A stretch of DNA of 64,000 bases. Source: Alphaproteobacteria bacterium (GTDB lineage Bacteria; Pseudomonadota; Alphaproteobacteria; Rhodobacterales; Rhodobacteraceae). Positions within the stretch are counted from its first letter, which is position 1. The number at the start of each line of letters is the position of its first letter. A model generated the notes under the pieces. The model was not told where the DNA came from. It saw nothing but the letters and a program-made list of their open reading frames with translations, and ran no database searches. Shown one piece after another: positions 25,068 to 33,487 of the stretch. The translations under genes and the position numbers were made by a program. The stretch is from NCBI GenBank assembly GCA_030425925.1, contig JAUHZO010000005.1:124001-188000 (forward strand), given 5' to 3'.

Positions 25068-26669
25068 ATGCATTGCGCTGCGGACAGGTTACCCGCATTC
25101 CGTCGTGAAGAAGATGGCAACGTCACCATCTTCTCAATCTTCATGATCGTGCTGATCCTCATCATCACTGGTGCGGCAGTGGATATCATGCGGTTCGAGG
25201 CGACTCGGGCCAAGATGCAAAGCACGATGGACCGTGCGGTTCTGGCTGCCGCGGATCTCGACCAGGAACAGGATCCCGAGGCGGTGGTCATCGACTACAT
25301 GACCAAGGCAGGGATCATCGACATTCTGGCCAATGTCACCGTCGACGAGGGGCTGAACTACCGTACGGTGGCGGCCGAAGGGTCGGCCACCCTGGACACG
25401 CTGTTCCTGCACATGTCCGGGTTCGACACGCTGACCGCGCCTGCGGCCAGCACGGCCGAGGAAAAGATCTCGAACGTCGAGATTGCCATGGTGCTGGACG
25501 TGTCCGGGTCGATGGGCGGTTCGCGGATCGAGAACATGCGCGACGCGGCCGAGGAATTCGTCGACACCGTGATCCAGCCCGCCGGTTCGCCCGGCCTGAC
25601 GACGGTGTCCATCGTGCCCTACAACGCCAACGTCAATGTCGGGCAGACCCTGGCCCCCTATTTCGACTGGGAAGAGCATCAGGACTATTCCTACTGCGCG
25701 ATCTTCGACGCGAACGACTTTGACCGCGCGTGGATCGATCCCGACGACCAGCTGGATCGCCTGGCACATTTCGACCTGTGGTCGACCGACGAATACACGA
25801 CCGAAATCCCCAGCCCCTGGTGCCCCACCGGCGACACCTCGGCGATCATCGCGCATGGTTCGAACAAGACCACGCTCAACGCCCACATCCAGAGCCTGCA
25901 GGCGGGCGGCAACACCGCCATCGACATCGGCATGAAATGGGGTGTGGCCATGCTGGACCCCGAGATGCGCCCGGCGATCTCGGAGATGGCAAGCGACGGG
26001 CTGGTGACGGCCGACGCCTCCCAGCGCCCGGCCGGCTACAACGATCCCGAGGCGATCAAGTTCGTCGTGGTCATGACGGATGGCGAGAACACCACGCAGT
26101 ACGACCTCAAGAGCGAGTTCAAGTACGGCATGTCGAATGTCTGGATCGACGACCGCGGCAATTCCAACCCGCATGACGACCGCTTTTCGGTCCTCGTGCG
26201 CGACTGGAGCGGAACGTATAACGACGTGTATTTCTGGCACCGCTACGAATACTCCAGCTGGAACGACCGCAACCGCAATTACCCCGACGGCGGCAACGAT
26301 GCCCGCCGCATGACCAATGCCGAGCTGTATGCAAGGTTCGGGACGAAGGCGGTGGCGCAGAAGTTCTATGTCCGCCCGTATTACGACGGTTTCGTCAGCT
26401 ACAACGACTATTACGACATCTACTATGGCTACGAGGCCATCGTGGGTGCCGACCAGGCGGACAACCGGCTGTCGGATGTCTGCGACGCCGCCAAGGAAAA
26501 AGGCATCGTTGTCTTCGCCATCGCCTTCGAGGCCCCGCAGCGCGGCCGGGATGCCCTGCTGGACTGCGCCTCCTCGCCCTCTCACTATTTCGACGTCGAA
26601 GGCGTCGAGATCACCGAAACCTTCCACGCCATCGCGCGTCAGATCAACAGCCTGAGGTTGGTGCAATGA
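25068..26669 (+). CDS. tadG: TadG-like pilus assembly protein with von Willebrand A domain
   Basis: Protein of 533 aa. An N-terminal Tad-type segment (EEDGNVTIFSIFMIVLILII, GAAVDIMRFEATRAKMQSTM) gives a single membrane anchor with the family's processed-prepilin-like start. A von Willebrand A domain follows, with the metal-ion motif LDVSGSMGGSR near residue 145 and VVMTDGENTTQY near 330. A long Tyr/Asp/Asn-rich insert (residues about 360-470) is unusual. The start follows GAAGGAG. It is the first of three Tad-type genes; no secretion ATPase or prepilin is in the window, so the main tad locus must be elsewhere. Confidence 0.85.
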   Translation: MHCAADRLPAFRREEDGNVTIFSIFMIVLILIITGAAVDIMRFEATRAKMQSTMDRAVLAAADLDQEQDPEAVVIDYMTKAGIIDILANVTVDEGLNYRTVAAEGSATLDTLFLHMSGFDTLTAPAASTAEEKISNVEIAMVLDVSGSMGGSRIENMRDAAEEFVDTVIQPAGSPGLTTVSIVPYNANVNVGQTLAPYFDWEEHQDYSYCAIFDANDFDRAWIDPDDQLDRLAHFDLWSTDEYTTEIPSPWCPTGDTSAIIAHGSNKTTLNAHIQSLQAGGNTAIDIGMKWGVAMLDPEMRPAISEMASDGLVTADASQRPAGYNDPEAIKFVVVMTDGENTTQYDLKSEFKYGMSNVWIDDRGNSNPHDDRFSVLVRDWSGTYNDVYFWHRYEYSSWNDRNRNYPDGGNDARRMTNAELYARFGTKAVAQKFYVRPYYDGFVSYNDYYDIYYGYEAIVGADQADNRLSDVCDAAKEKGIVVFAIAFEAPQRGRDALLDCASSPSHYFDVEGVEITETFHAIARQINSLRLVQ

Positions 26670-27202
26670 CCCGTCGTCTGAACGCCTTGCTGCGCCGCTT
26701 CCGTCGGGACGAGGACGGCACCGCAACCATCGAATTCGTTCTCTATTTCTCGCTGCTCTTCGTCATCCTCGCTGCCGGGATCGAACTGGCCTACATGAAC
26801 CTGCGTCACGCGATGCTGGAACGGGCGGTGGACCAGGTGGTGCGGGACATCCGCCTGTCCACCGGGCATATCCCCAGCTACACTCAGGTGCGCGAGGATA
26901 TCTGCGACAAGGCCACCGTGATCGACGCGTGCGAGGACAACCTCATGCTCGAGATGAAGCAGATCGACCCGCGGGCCTTTGCCGGGCTGCCATCGGACGT
27001 GGACTGCATCAGCGCCGCGCAAGAGCCGCGCCCGGTGCGCACGTTCCAGCATGGCCAGGACAACCAGCTGATGCTGCTGCGCGCCTGCATGAAGTTCAAG
27101 CCGGTCTTCCCCTCGACCGGGCTGGGGGCCGAGCTTGAAATCGACGATGACGGCTATACCCACCTTGTGGTGACGGCCGCCTTTGTCCAGGAACCGAGGT
27201 AA
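26666..27202 (+). CDS. TadE/TadG-like pilus assembly protein
   Basis: Protein of 178 aa with a TadE-like N-terminus: basic residues, then EDGTATIEFVLYFSLLFVIL as the transmembrane segment and the conserved glutamate. The remaining part is extracytoplasmic with four cysteines. Coupled to the previous gene by a four-base overlap (ATGA). Probably a minor pseudopilin or accessory of a Flp-type pilus. Confidence 0.83.
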   Translation: MTRRLNALLRRFRRDEDGTATIEFVLYFSLLFVILAAGIELAYMNLRHAMLERAVDQVVRDIRLSTGHIPSYTQVREDICDKATVIDACEDNLMLEMKQIDPRAFAGLPSDVDCISAAQEPRPVRTFQHGQDNQLMLLRACMKFKPVFPSTGLGAELEIDDDGYTHLVVTAAFVQEPR

Positions 27203-27207
27203 GACCG

Positions 27208-27783
27208 ATGCTGAACACGTTCCTTGCCCGACTGCGCCGCTTTGCGCGCAACGAAGACGGCAACATGTCGATCGAGGCGCTGATCTTTGTGCCGCTGATC
27301 CTGTCGATCCTCGGGGCCACCTTTTCGTTCTATGACGGGTTCCGATACAAGAGCCTGAACACCAAGGCGACCTATACGATCTCGGACGCCCTGTCGCGCG
27401 AGACCGATCCGATCAACAACGCCTATCTGGACGGCATGGTGGAGGTGATGGAGTACCTCACCCGCTCCGAAGGGCCCTATTCGATCCGGGTGACCATGGT
27501 GCGCTACAACGGCAAGAAGGACAAATATGTCCGCGACTGGTCAAAGACCCGGGGCGATTTCAGCCCGCTGGAGAACAAGGACCTCAAGGATATAGAGGAC
27601 CAGCTGCCCACGCTGCTGCACAATGAACGCGTGATCGTGGTGGAAACTGCCACCGAATACGAACCGCCCATCCCGGTGCCGGGCTTCGACACGACCGAGC
27701 TGTTCTACAACTTTGCCTTCACCCGTCCGCGCTTTGCGCCGAAACTGGTCTGGGAAGAGGGTGACGACGAAGACGACGACTGA
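27208..27783 (+). CDS. TadE-like pilus assembly protein
   Basis: Protein of 191 aa with the same plan as its upstream neighbour: basic N-terminus, NEDGNMSIEALIFVPLILSI as membrane segment with the family glutamate, then an extracytoplasmic domain. The C-terminus ends in an acidic tail (EEGDDEDDD). It starts 5 bases after the previous gene, completing a three-gene operon. The acidic tail could bind cations or a partner; this is inference. Confidence 0.82.
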   Translation: MLNTFLARLRRFARNEDGNMSIEALIFVPLILSILGATFSFYDGFRYKSLNTKATYTISDALSRETDPINNAYLDGMVEVMEYLTRSEGPYSIRVTMVRYNGKKDKYVRDWSKTRGDFSPLENKDLKDIEDQLPTLLHNERVIVVETATEYEPPIPVPGFDTTELFYNFAFTRPRFAPKLVWEEGDDEDDD

Positions 27784-27854
27784 CCGTCTGTCGCGGCTGG
27801 ACGGGTTCATGTCGAAAATGCAGGGGCCGCGGCCTGCAAGGCATTGATACTGAG

Positions 27855-27882
27855 GAACGGGGCTGGTTCACTGGCCCCGTTC
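27855..27882 (+). terminator. Hairpin between the Tad genes and sarcosine oxidase
   Basis: Stem GAACGGGGC / GCCCCGTTC (9 bp) around a 10-base loop, ending in TCTC. It lies 72 bases after the Tad stop and directly before the soxB ribosome-binding site. It probably ends the Tad transcript; the lack of a long T-run leaves some read-through possible. Confidence 0.6.
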
Positions 27883-27898
27883 TCATGTGGAGGTGTCG

Positions 27899-29152
27899 AT
27901 GCGCTTTTCCGGCCTGCGGATCCTGAAAGAAGGCCTGACCGGCAACACGGGCTGGGGTCCGCACTGGCGCGATCCCGCGCCCAAGGACGAATACGACATC
28001 GTCATCATCGGCGGCGGCGGGCACGGCCTGTCGACGGCCTATTACCTCGCTCGGAACCACGGGATCACCAATGTGGCGGTGCTGGAAAAGGGCTATCTGG
28101 GCGGCGGCAATGTGGGGCGCAACACGACCATCGTGCGCGCGAACTACTTTCTGCCCGGAAACTCGGAGTTCTACAGCCATTCCCTGAAGCTCTGGGAAGG
28201 GCTGGAGGCGGACCTGAACTACAACGTGATGCATTCGCAGCGCGGGCTGATCAACCTGTTCCATTCCGACGGCCAGCGCGACGCCTTTGTGCGGCGCGGC
28301 AACGCGATGATCAACCAGGGCGACGACGCGATCCTGCTGGACCGCGACGGCGTGCGCAAGCATCTGCCCTATCTCGATTTCGACAATGTGCGCTTTCCGG
28401 TCTATGGCGGTCTGCTGCATCCGCGCGGCGGCACCGCGCGGCACGATGCGGTGGCCTGGGGCTATGCGCGCGGGGCCGACACGCGCGGTGTGGACCTGAT
28501 CCAGAACTGCGAGGTCACCGGCATCGACATCGAGGACGGCGTGGTGAAGGGCGTGCAGACCACGCGCGGCGCGATCCGCGCGAAAAAGGTGGGCATGATC
28601 GTCGCCGGCCGGTCGGGACAGGTGGCAGCGATGGCGGGGATGCGTCTGCCCATCGAAAGCCACGTGCTGCAGGCCTTTGTCACCGAGGGGCTGAAGCCCT
28701 GCATCGACCACGTGGTCAGCTTTGGCATGGGGCATTTCTACATCAGCCAGTCCGACAAGGGCGGGCTGGTCTTCGGCGGGGACATCGATTTCTACGCGTC
28801 TTATGCCGCGCGGGGGAACCTGCCGATGAAGGAGCATGTGATGGAGGCCGCCATGACGCTGATGCCGATGATCGGCAAGGCGCGGGTGCTGCGCTCCTGG
28901 GGCGGGATCATGGACATGTCGGTGGACGGCTCGCCCATCATCGACCGCACCCATGTGGACGGGCTTTATGTCAATTGCGGCTGGAATTACGGGGGCTTCA
29001 AGGCGGTGCCCGCCTCGGGCTGGTGCATGGCGCATCTGATGGCGACGGACCAGCCGCACGAGGTGGCCACCGGGTTCCGTCTGGACCGGTTCCGCACCGG
29101 GCGCGGGATCCTCGACGAGGAAGGCACCGGCAGCCAGCACAACCTGCACTGA
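27899..29152 (+). CDS. soxB: Sarcosine oxidase beta subunit
   Basis: FAD-binding subunit of heterotetrameric sarcosine oxidase, 417 aa, the usual size. The FAD-binding motif is EYDIVIIGGGGHGLSTAYYL near residue 25, with GNVGRNTTIVRANYFLPGN shortly after. The C-terminal NCGWNYGGFKAVPASGWCMA is highly conserved in the family. GGAGG precedes the ATG. It oxidises sarcosine in the cytoplasm, handing the methylene group to the alpha subunit. First gene of the soxBDAG operon. The name is shared with, but unrelated to, sulfur-oxidation SoxB at 55985. Confidence 0.95.
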   Translation: MRFSGLRILKEGLTGNTGWGPHWRDPAPKDEYDIVIIGGGGHGLSTAYYLARNHGITNVAVLEKGYLGGGNVGRNTTIVRANYFLPGNSEFYSHSLKLWEGLEADLNYNVMHSQRGLINLFHSDGQRDAFVRRGNAMINQGDDAILLDRDGVRKHLPYLDFDNVRFPVYGGLLHPRGGTARHDAVAWGYARGADTRGVDLIQNCEVTGIDIEDGVVKGVQTTRGAIRAKKVGMIVAGRSGQVAAMAGMRLPIESHVLQAFVTEGLKPCIDHVVSFGMGHFYISQSDKGGLVFGGDIDFYASYAARGNLPMKEHVMEAAMTLMPMIGKARVLRSWGGIMDMSVDGSPIIDRTHVDGLYVNCGWNYGGFKAVPASGWCMAHLMATDQPHEVATGFRLDRFRTGRGILDEEGTGSQHNLH

Positions 29153-29176
29153 GGCGCCCGTGATGAGGCTGGAATT

Positions 29177-29201
29177 GGGTATTTTTACCAAGAAGAAGCA
29201 G
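29177..29201 (+). repeat. Dispersed intergenic repeat tail (GGGTATTT...CCAAGAAGAAGCAG type)
   Basis: GGGTATTTTTACCAAGAAGA followed by AGCAG lies between soxB and soxD. It is almost identical to the copy at 33420-33446 and loosely like those at 15729 and 19396. Confidence 0.7.
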
Positions 29202-29230
29202 GGGCGCGGCTCTTGCGGTGAGGGGGCGAG

Positions 29231-29497
29231 ATGAGGATACCCTGTCCGATCTGCGGGCCGCGCGACCGGCGCGAATTCTACTACCAGGGGCATGCGGTGA
29301 TGCTGGAACGGCCCGCGGCCGAGGCCGGGGAGGCGGCGTGGGACGGCTATCTGCACCTGCGCGAGAACCCGGCGGGTCAGACGCAGGACCTGTGGTATCA
29401 CGAGGCGGGCTGCGGGGCGTGGCTGAAGGTGACGCGCGACACGGTCACCCATGACGTGCTGCGCGCCGAACTGGTGGAGGCCGGTCATGCGGATTGA
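29231..29497 (+). CDS. soxD: Sarcosine oxidase delta subunit
   Basis: Small zinc-binding subunit, 88 aa. The cysteine motif is MRIPCPICGPRDRREFYY at the N-terminus; a histidine-cysteine pair is in YHEAGCGAW. Family length is about 85-100 aa. It overlaps the alpha-subunit start by 11 bases and is separated from soxB by a repeat. It stabilises the complex. Confidence 0.93.
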   Translation: MRIPCPICGPRDRREFYYQGHAVMLERPAAEAGEAAWDGYLHLRENPAGQTQDLWYHEAGCGAWLKVTRDTVTHDVLRAELVEAGHAD

Positions 29498-32426
29498 GGG
29501 CGCAGGGCGCGATCTGGACCGGTCGCAGCGGTTGAAATTCCGCTTTGACGGCAAGGCGTTTGCGGGCTTTCCCGGCGACACGCTGGCCTCGGCCCTGATG
29601 GGGGCGGGCGTCGATGTGGTGGGGCGGTCGTTCAAGTATCACCGTCCGCGCGGCGTGATGACCGCCGGGTCGGAAGAGCCCAACGCGCTGGTGACGCTGC
29701 GCGAGGGGGCGCAGGCCGATCCCAATGTGCGGGCCACGATGGTGGAGCTGCATGAGGGGCTGAGCGCACGCAGCCAGAACCGCTGGCCGACGCTGGAGAT
29801 GGATTACCTGTCGGTCAACGACCTCTTTGCGCCGTTCCTGGGGGCGGGGTTCTATTACAAGACCTTCATGTGGCCCAGGGCCTTCTGGGAGAAGGTCTAT
29901 GAGCCCTTCATCCGCCGCGCCGCGGGGCTGGGGGCCTTGTCGGGGCAAAGCTGCACGGATCGCTATGAACAGGCCTATGCGTTCTGCGACGTGCTGGTGA
30001 TCGGCGGCGGGCCCGCGGGGCTGATGGCGGCGCGGGCGGCGGCAGAGGCCGGGGCGGATGTGATCCTGGTCGATGAAAACGCGCGCCCCGGCGGGCGGTT
30101 GCGGGCCGAGGTGGAGGAGGTCGGCGGCGTCCAGGGCCATCTGTGGGCGGACGGGATGGCTGCCGATCTGGCCGGGATGGAGAATGTGCGCGTGATGACA
30201 CGCACCACGGTGACCGGGGCTTATGACCAGGGCACCTATGGCGCGCTGGAGCGGGTGGCGCAGCATGTGGCTGATCCGGGCGGGCGGCCGCTGGAGTGTT
30301 TCTGGCGTATCGTCGCCCGGCGCGCGGTGCTCTGTGCGGGCGCGCTGGAGCGGCATGTCGCGTTTCGCGACAACGACCGGCCCGGCGTGATGATGGCCGG
30401 GGCGCTGCGCGCCTGTGTCACCCGCTGGGGCGTGGTGCCGGGCAAGGCGGTGGCGGTCTTTGGCAACAATGACAACGCCCATCGCACGGCGCGGGATCTG
30501 GCGGCGGCGGGGCTGCACGTGGCGGCGCTGATCGATTCGCGTCACGATGCGGAAAACCTGGCCGGCGACGTGCCGTTTTATCCCGGTTTCCAGGTGGCGC
30601 GGGCGACGGGCCGCAAGGGGCTGGAGGGCATTACCCTGCGCGCCCCGGACGGGGCGGAGACCAACCTGCATGTGCAGGCGCTTGGGGTGTCGGGTGGCTG
30701 GAACCCGTCGGTGCACCTGGCCTGCCACATGAACGGACGGCCCGAATGGTCGGAGGACATCGCGGCCTTTGTGCCTAGGTCGGGAATGGTGCCGGGGCTG
30801 GAGGCCGCAGGGGCCGCGCGCGGCGTCTTTGACACCGCCGGCTGCCTGAAGGACGGGGCCGATGCGGGGCGCGCGGCGGCGGAGGCCTGTGGCTTTGCCG
30901 GGCGCGACATGGCGCTGCCCGAGGCGGAGGATGCGCCCTACCGGTTGCGCCGGCTCTGGGCCGTGGCGGGCAAGGGCCGGGCGTGGCTCGATTTCCAGAA
31001 CGACGTGACCGTGAAGGATGTCCGGCTGGCGGCGCAGGAAAACTATCGCTCGGTCGAGCACATGAAGCGCTATACCACGCAGGGCATGGCACCGGACCAG
31101 GGCAAGAATTCCAACGTGGCGGCCCTGGCGATCCTGGCGGATGCCACCGGGCGCGACATCCCCGGGACCGGCACCACGACCTTTCGCCCGCCCTACACGC
31201 CGGTGGCGATTGCCGCGATGGGATCGGGTGGGCAGGGTGCCGGCTTTGCGCCGCAGCGTTTCACCACCTCGCACGCCGCCAGCGAGGAGCGGGGCGCGCC
31301 GATGATCGAGGCGGGGCTGTGGTACCGGCCCAGCTATTTTCCGCGGCCCGGCGAAATGACCTGGCGCGACAGCTGCGACCGCGAGGTGCGGACGGTGCGC
31401 GACTGCGTGGGGGTCTGCGATGTATCGACCCTTGGCAAGATCGACCTGCAGGGGCCGGATGTGGGGGCGTTCCTGGATTTCGTCTATACCAACACCTTCA
31501 GCACGCTGACGCCGGGGCGGGTGCGCTATGGCCTGATGCTGCGCGAGGACGGGCATGTGATGGACGACGGCACCACGGCGCGCCTGTCCGACAATCAGTG
31601 GGTGATGACCACGACCACCGCCGCTGCCGGGCAGGTGATGCGGCATCTCGACTGGGTGCACCAGGCGCTGGTGCCGCATCTGGACCTGCGCTTCGTCTCT
31701 GTCACCGAGCAATGGGCGCAGTTCGCCGTCGCCGGGCCCCGGTCGCGGGAGCTTCTGAACGGTCTGCTCGACGATCCCATCGACGACGCAAGCTTTCCGT
31801 TCATGCAATGCGGGCCCGTCTCCGTTATGGGCGTGCCCGGGCGGCTGTTCCGGATCTCGTTCTCGGGGGAGCATGCCTATGAGATCGCTTTGCCGGCGCG
31901 TTACGGCGATGCGCTGTTCCGCGAGCTGGTGGCGCGGGCCGAGGGCATGGGCGGCTGCGCCTACGGGATGGAAGCGCTGAACGTGATGCGGATCGAGAAG
32001 GGGCATATCACCCATGCCGAGATCCACGGGCGGACCACGGCGTTTGACTGCGGCTTTGCCCGGATGGTGTCGCCGAAGAAGGATTGCGTGGGCAAGGTGA
32101 TGGCGGCCCGGCCCGGCATGGTGGCGGACAGCCGCGAGCAGCTGGTGGGGCTGCGCCCGGTCAAGGCCGGGACAGAACTGACGGCGGGAGCGCATCTGTT
32201 CGAGCCGGACGCCGAGGCGGTGCGGAAGAATGCGCAAGGGTATGTGACGTCGGTGGGCTATTCGCCGATGCTGGAGACCTACCTGGCGCTGGGCTTTCTG
32301 CGCAACGGGCGGGCGCGGCACGGGCAGAAGGTGATGCTGATCGACCACCTGCGCAAACGGGATGTGTTGTGCGAGGTGACGGACGTGGTGGCGTATGATC
32401 CGGATGGAGGGCGGTTGCGTGGCTGA
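29487..32426 (+). CDS. soxA: Sarcosine oxidase alpha subunit
   Basis: Largest subunit, 979 aa. The N-terminal region is 2Fe-2S-fold-like (GKAFAGFPGDTLASALMGAG). An NAD-binding domain follows (VLVIGGGPAGLMAARAAAEA near residue 170). The C-terminal half is an aminomethyltransferase/GcvT-like domain that binds tetrahydrofolate (VCDVSTLGKIDLQGPDVG near residue 640). It passes the formaldehyde-level carbon to tetrahydrofolate. The ATG at 29487 lies inside the end of soxD. A very long open frame on the opposite strand across this gene is only a codon-bias shadow. Confidence 0.95.
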   Translation: MRIEGAGRDLDRSQRLKFRFDGKAFAGFPGDTLASALMGAGVDVVGRSFKYHRPRGVMTAGSEEPNALVTLREGAQADPNVRATMVELHEGLSARSQNRWPTLEMDYLSVNDLFAPFLGAGFYYKTFMWPRAFWEKVYEPFIRRAAGLGALSGQSCTDRYEQAYAFCDVLVIGGGPAGLMAARAAAEAGADVILVDENARPGGRLRAEVEEVGGVQGHLWADGMAADLAGMENVRVMTRTTVTGAYDQGTYGALERVAQHVADPGGRPLECFWRIVARRAVLCAGALERHVAFRDNDRPGVMMAGALRACVTRWGVVPGKAVAVFGNNDNAHRTARDLAAAGLHVAALIDSRHDAENLAGDVPFYPGFQVARATGRKGLEGITLRAPDGAETNLHVQALGVSGGWNPSVHLACHMNGRPEWSEDIAAFVPRSGMVPGLEAAGAARGVFDTAGCLKDGADAGRAAAEACGFAGRDMALPEAEDAPYRLRRLWAVAGKGRAWLDFQNDVTVKDVRLAAQENYRSVEHMKRYTTQGMAPDQGKNSNVAALAILADATGRDIPGTGTTTFRPPYTPVAIAAMGSGGQGAGFAPQRFTTSHAASEERGAPMIEAGLWYRPSYFPRPGEMTWRDSCDREVRTVRDCVGVCDVSTLGKIDLQGPDVGAFLDFVYTNTFSTLTPGRVRYGLMLREDGHVMDDGTTARLSDNQWVMTTTTAAAGQVMRHLDWVHQALVPHLDLRFVSVTEQWAQFAVAGPRSRELLNGLLDDPIDDASFPFMQCGPVSVMGVPGRLFRISFSGEHAYEIALPARYGDALFRELVARAEGMGGCAYGMEALNVMRIEKGHITHAEIHGRTTAFDCGFARMVSPKKDCVGKVMAARPGMVADSREQLVGLRPVKAGTELTAGAHLFEPDAEAVRKNAQGYVTSVGYSPMLETYLALGFLRNGRARHGQKVMLIDHLRKRDVLCEVTDVVAYDPDGGRLRG

Positions 32427-32973
32427 GTTGAGAGCATCGAGCCCCTGTGCGGGTCTGTTGCCGCTGGTGCGGGGCGGGGTGACGCTGGACGAGGTGTCGC
32501 CGGGCGTGATCACGGCGCTGGCACCCTTTCGCGGCGGAGAGGCGGCGCTGTCCTCGGCGCTTCAGGCGGCGTATGGGCTGGGCTTTCCCGCGGCCGGTCA
32601 GGCGCTGGAGGCGGGCGAGACCGCCTGCATCTGGTCCGGGCGGGCGCAGGCCTTTCTGATCGGACCGGCCCCGGATGCGGGTCTTGCGGCGAGGGCGGTC
32701 CTGACCGACCAGTCCGACGCCTGGGCGGTGGTGGAGCTGTCCGGTCCCGGGGCGGAGGATGTGCTGGCGCGGCTGGTGCCGCTGGACCTGCGTCCGGCCG
32801 CCTTTCCGCCGGGCTGGGCGGCGCGCAGCCTGCTGCAGCACATGACCGTCACGCTCTGGCGCAGCGGGTCGGGGGCATTCCGCATCATGGCGTTCCGGTC
32901 CATGGCGCGGACTCTTGCCCATGAGATCGGCACCGCCATGGCCCTGGTTGCGGCGCGGCGGGACGCAGGCTAG
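32419..32973 (+). CDS. soxG: Sarcosine oxidase gamma subunit
   Basis: Subunit of 184 aa. The sequence from the GTG at 32419 (VAELRASSPCAGLLPL) matches the usual N-terminus of SoxG, and GGAGGG lies 7 bases before it, so I prefer it to ATGs at 32395 and 32404. FRIMAFRSMARTLAHEIG near the C-terminus is typical. Overlaps the alpha-subunit stop by 8 bases and completes the soxBDAG operon. Confidence 0.9.
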   Translation: MAELRASSPCAGLLPLVRGGVTLDEVSPGVITALAPFRGGEAALSSALQAAYGLGFPAAGQALEAGETACIWSGRAQAFLIGPAPDAGLAARAVLTDQSDAWAVVELSGPGAEDVLARLVPLDLRPAAFPPGWAARSLLQHMTVTLWRSGSGAFRIMAFRSMARTLAHEIGTAMALVAARRDAG

Positions 32974-33002
32974 GTCTGGGCCGGTCGGGACGGGGGGAGG
33001 TC

Positions 33003-33281
33003 ATGCGGTATCTGATGGTTCTGGTCTTGCTTGCGCCCGGGTCGGCGCTGGCGGATGAAACACCCGCCGTGCGGGACTGCGCGGCGCAGGCAGCGCTGGT
33101 GATGCAGGCCGTGACGGCGCGGGTGGAGGGCGAGCCCATGCGCAAGACCCGGCGCATGCTGCGGGCCGAGCTGGACCGCACGGCGGGCGACATGCTGGCA
33201 GAGTGGATCTATGGCCTGCCCGAAGCGCAGTTGACCGACGAGGTGGGCAAGCTCTGGCAGGCGCAGTGCGAGGCGCTGTGA
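33003..33281 (+). CDS. Small secreted protein of unknown function
   Basis: Predicted protein of 92 aa. A short signal peptide MRYLMVLVLLAPGSALA is followed by a helical domain with two cysteines (DCAAQA and QAQCEAL) that may form a disulfide. A GGGGGGAGGTC site precedes the ATG. It starts 29 bases after soxG, on the same strand. I do not recognise the family; a periplasmic location is likely. Confidence 0.7.
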   Translation: MRYLMVLVLLAPGSALADETPAVRDCAAQAALVMQAVTARVEGEPMRKTRRMLRAELDRTAGDMLAEWIYGLPEAQLTDEVGKLWQAQCEAL

Positions 33282-33385
33282 TCCGGGTTGCGTGACCCGT
33301 GCCGCGATCCCGGTGGCCTGAAACCGGCGCGTCTGTGGCGCGGTGGTGCCCCGCGGCAATGCTGCGGCCTGTGACGCGGGCAGGA

Positions 33386-33446
33386 GCGAGGGGTTTTGCA
33401 CCCCTCGCGCTCCCCGCAGGGGTATTTGTCCCAAGAAGAAGCAGCA
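33386..33446 (+). repeat. Hairpin plus dispersed repeat tail before dnaG
   Basis: Stem GCGAGGGG / CCCCTCGC (33386-33393 and 33401-33408), extended by GGAGC/GCTCC, then CCCCGCAGGGGTATTTGTCC with AAGAAGAAGCAG. The tail matches 29177-29201. The hairpin may end the preceding transcript. Confidence 0.75.
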
Positions 33447-33487
33447 GTCTCTCTTGAGGGCGGCGGGCGTGCGGGGTATGTTTGCGC

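Noticed and set aside
27719-29635. 638-codon open frame on the minus strand
   Set aside because: Antisense to sarcosine oxidase beta; composition is typical of a shadow frame.
29445-32513. Very long open frame (1022 codons) on the minus strand
   Set aside because: It lies opposite sarcosine oxidase alpha. Its protein is Arg/His/Pro-rich with no recognisable domain; a shadow of high-GC codon use.
27899-32973. Reading soxBDAG here as sulfur-oxidation genes
   Set aside because: The proteins are sarcosine oxidase subunits; the sulfur sox genes are at 50148-62282. Only the names coincide.
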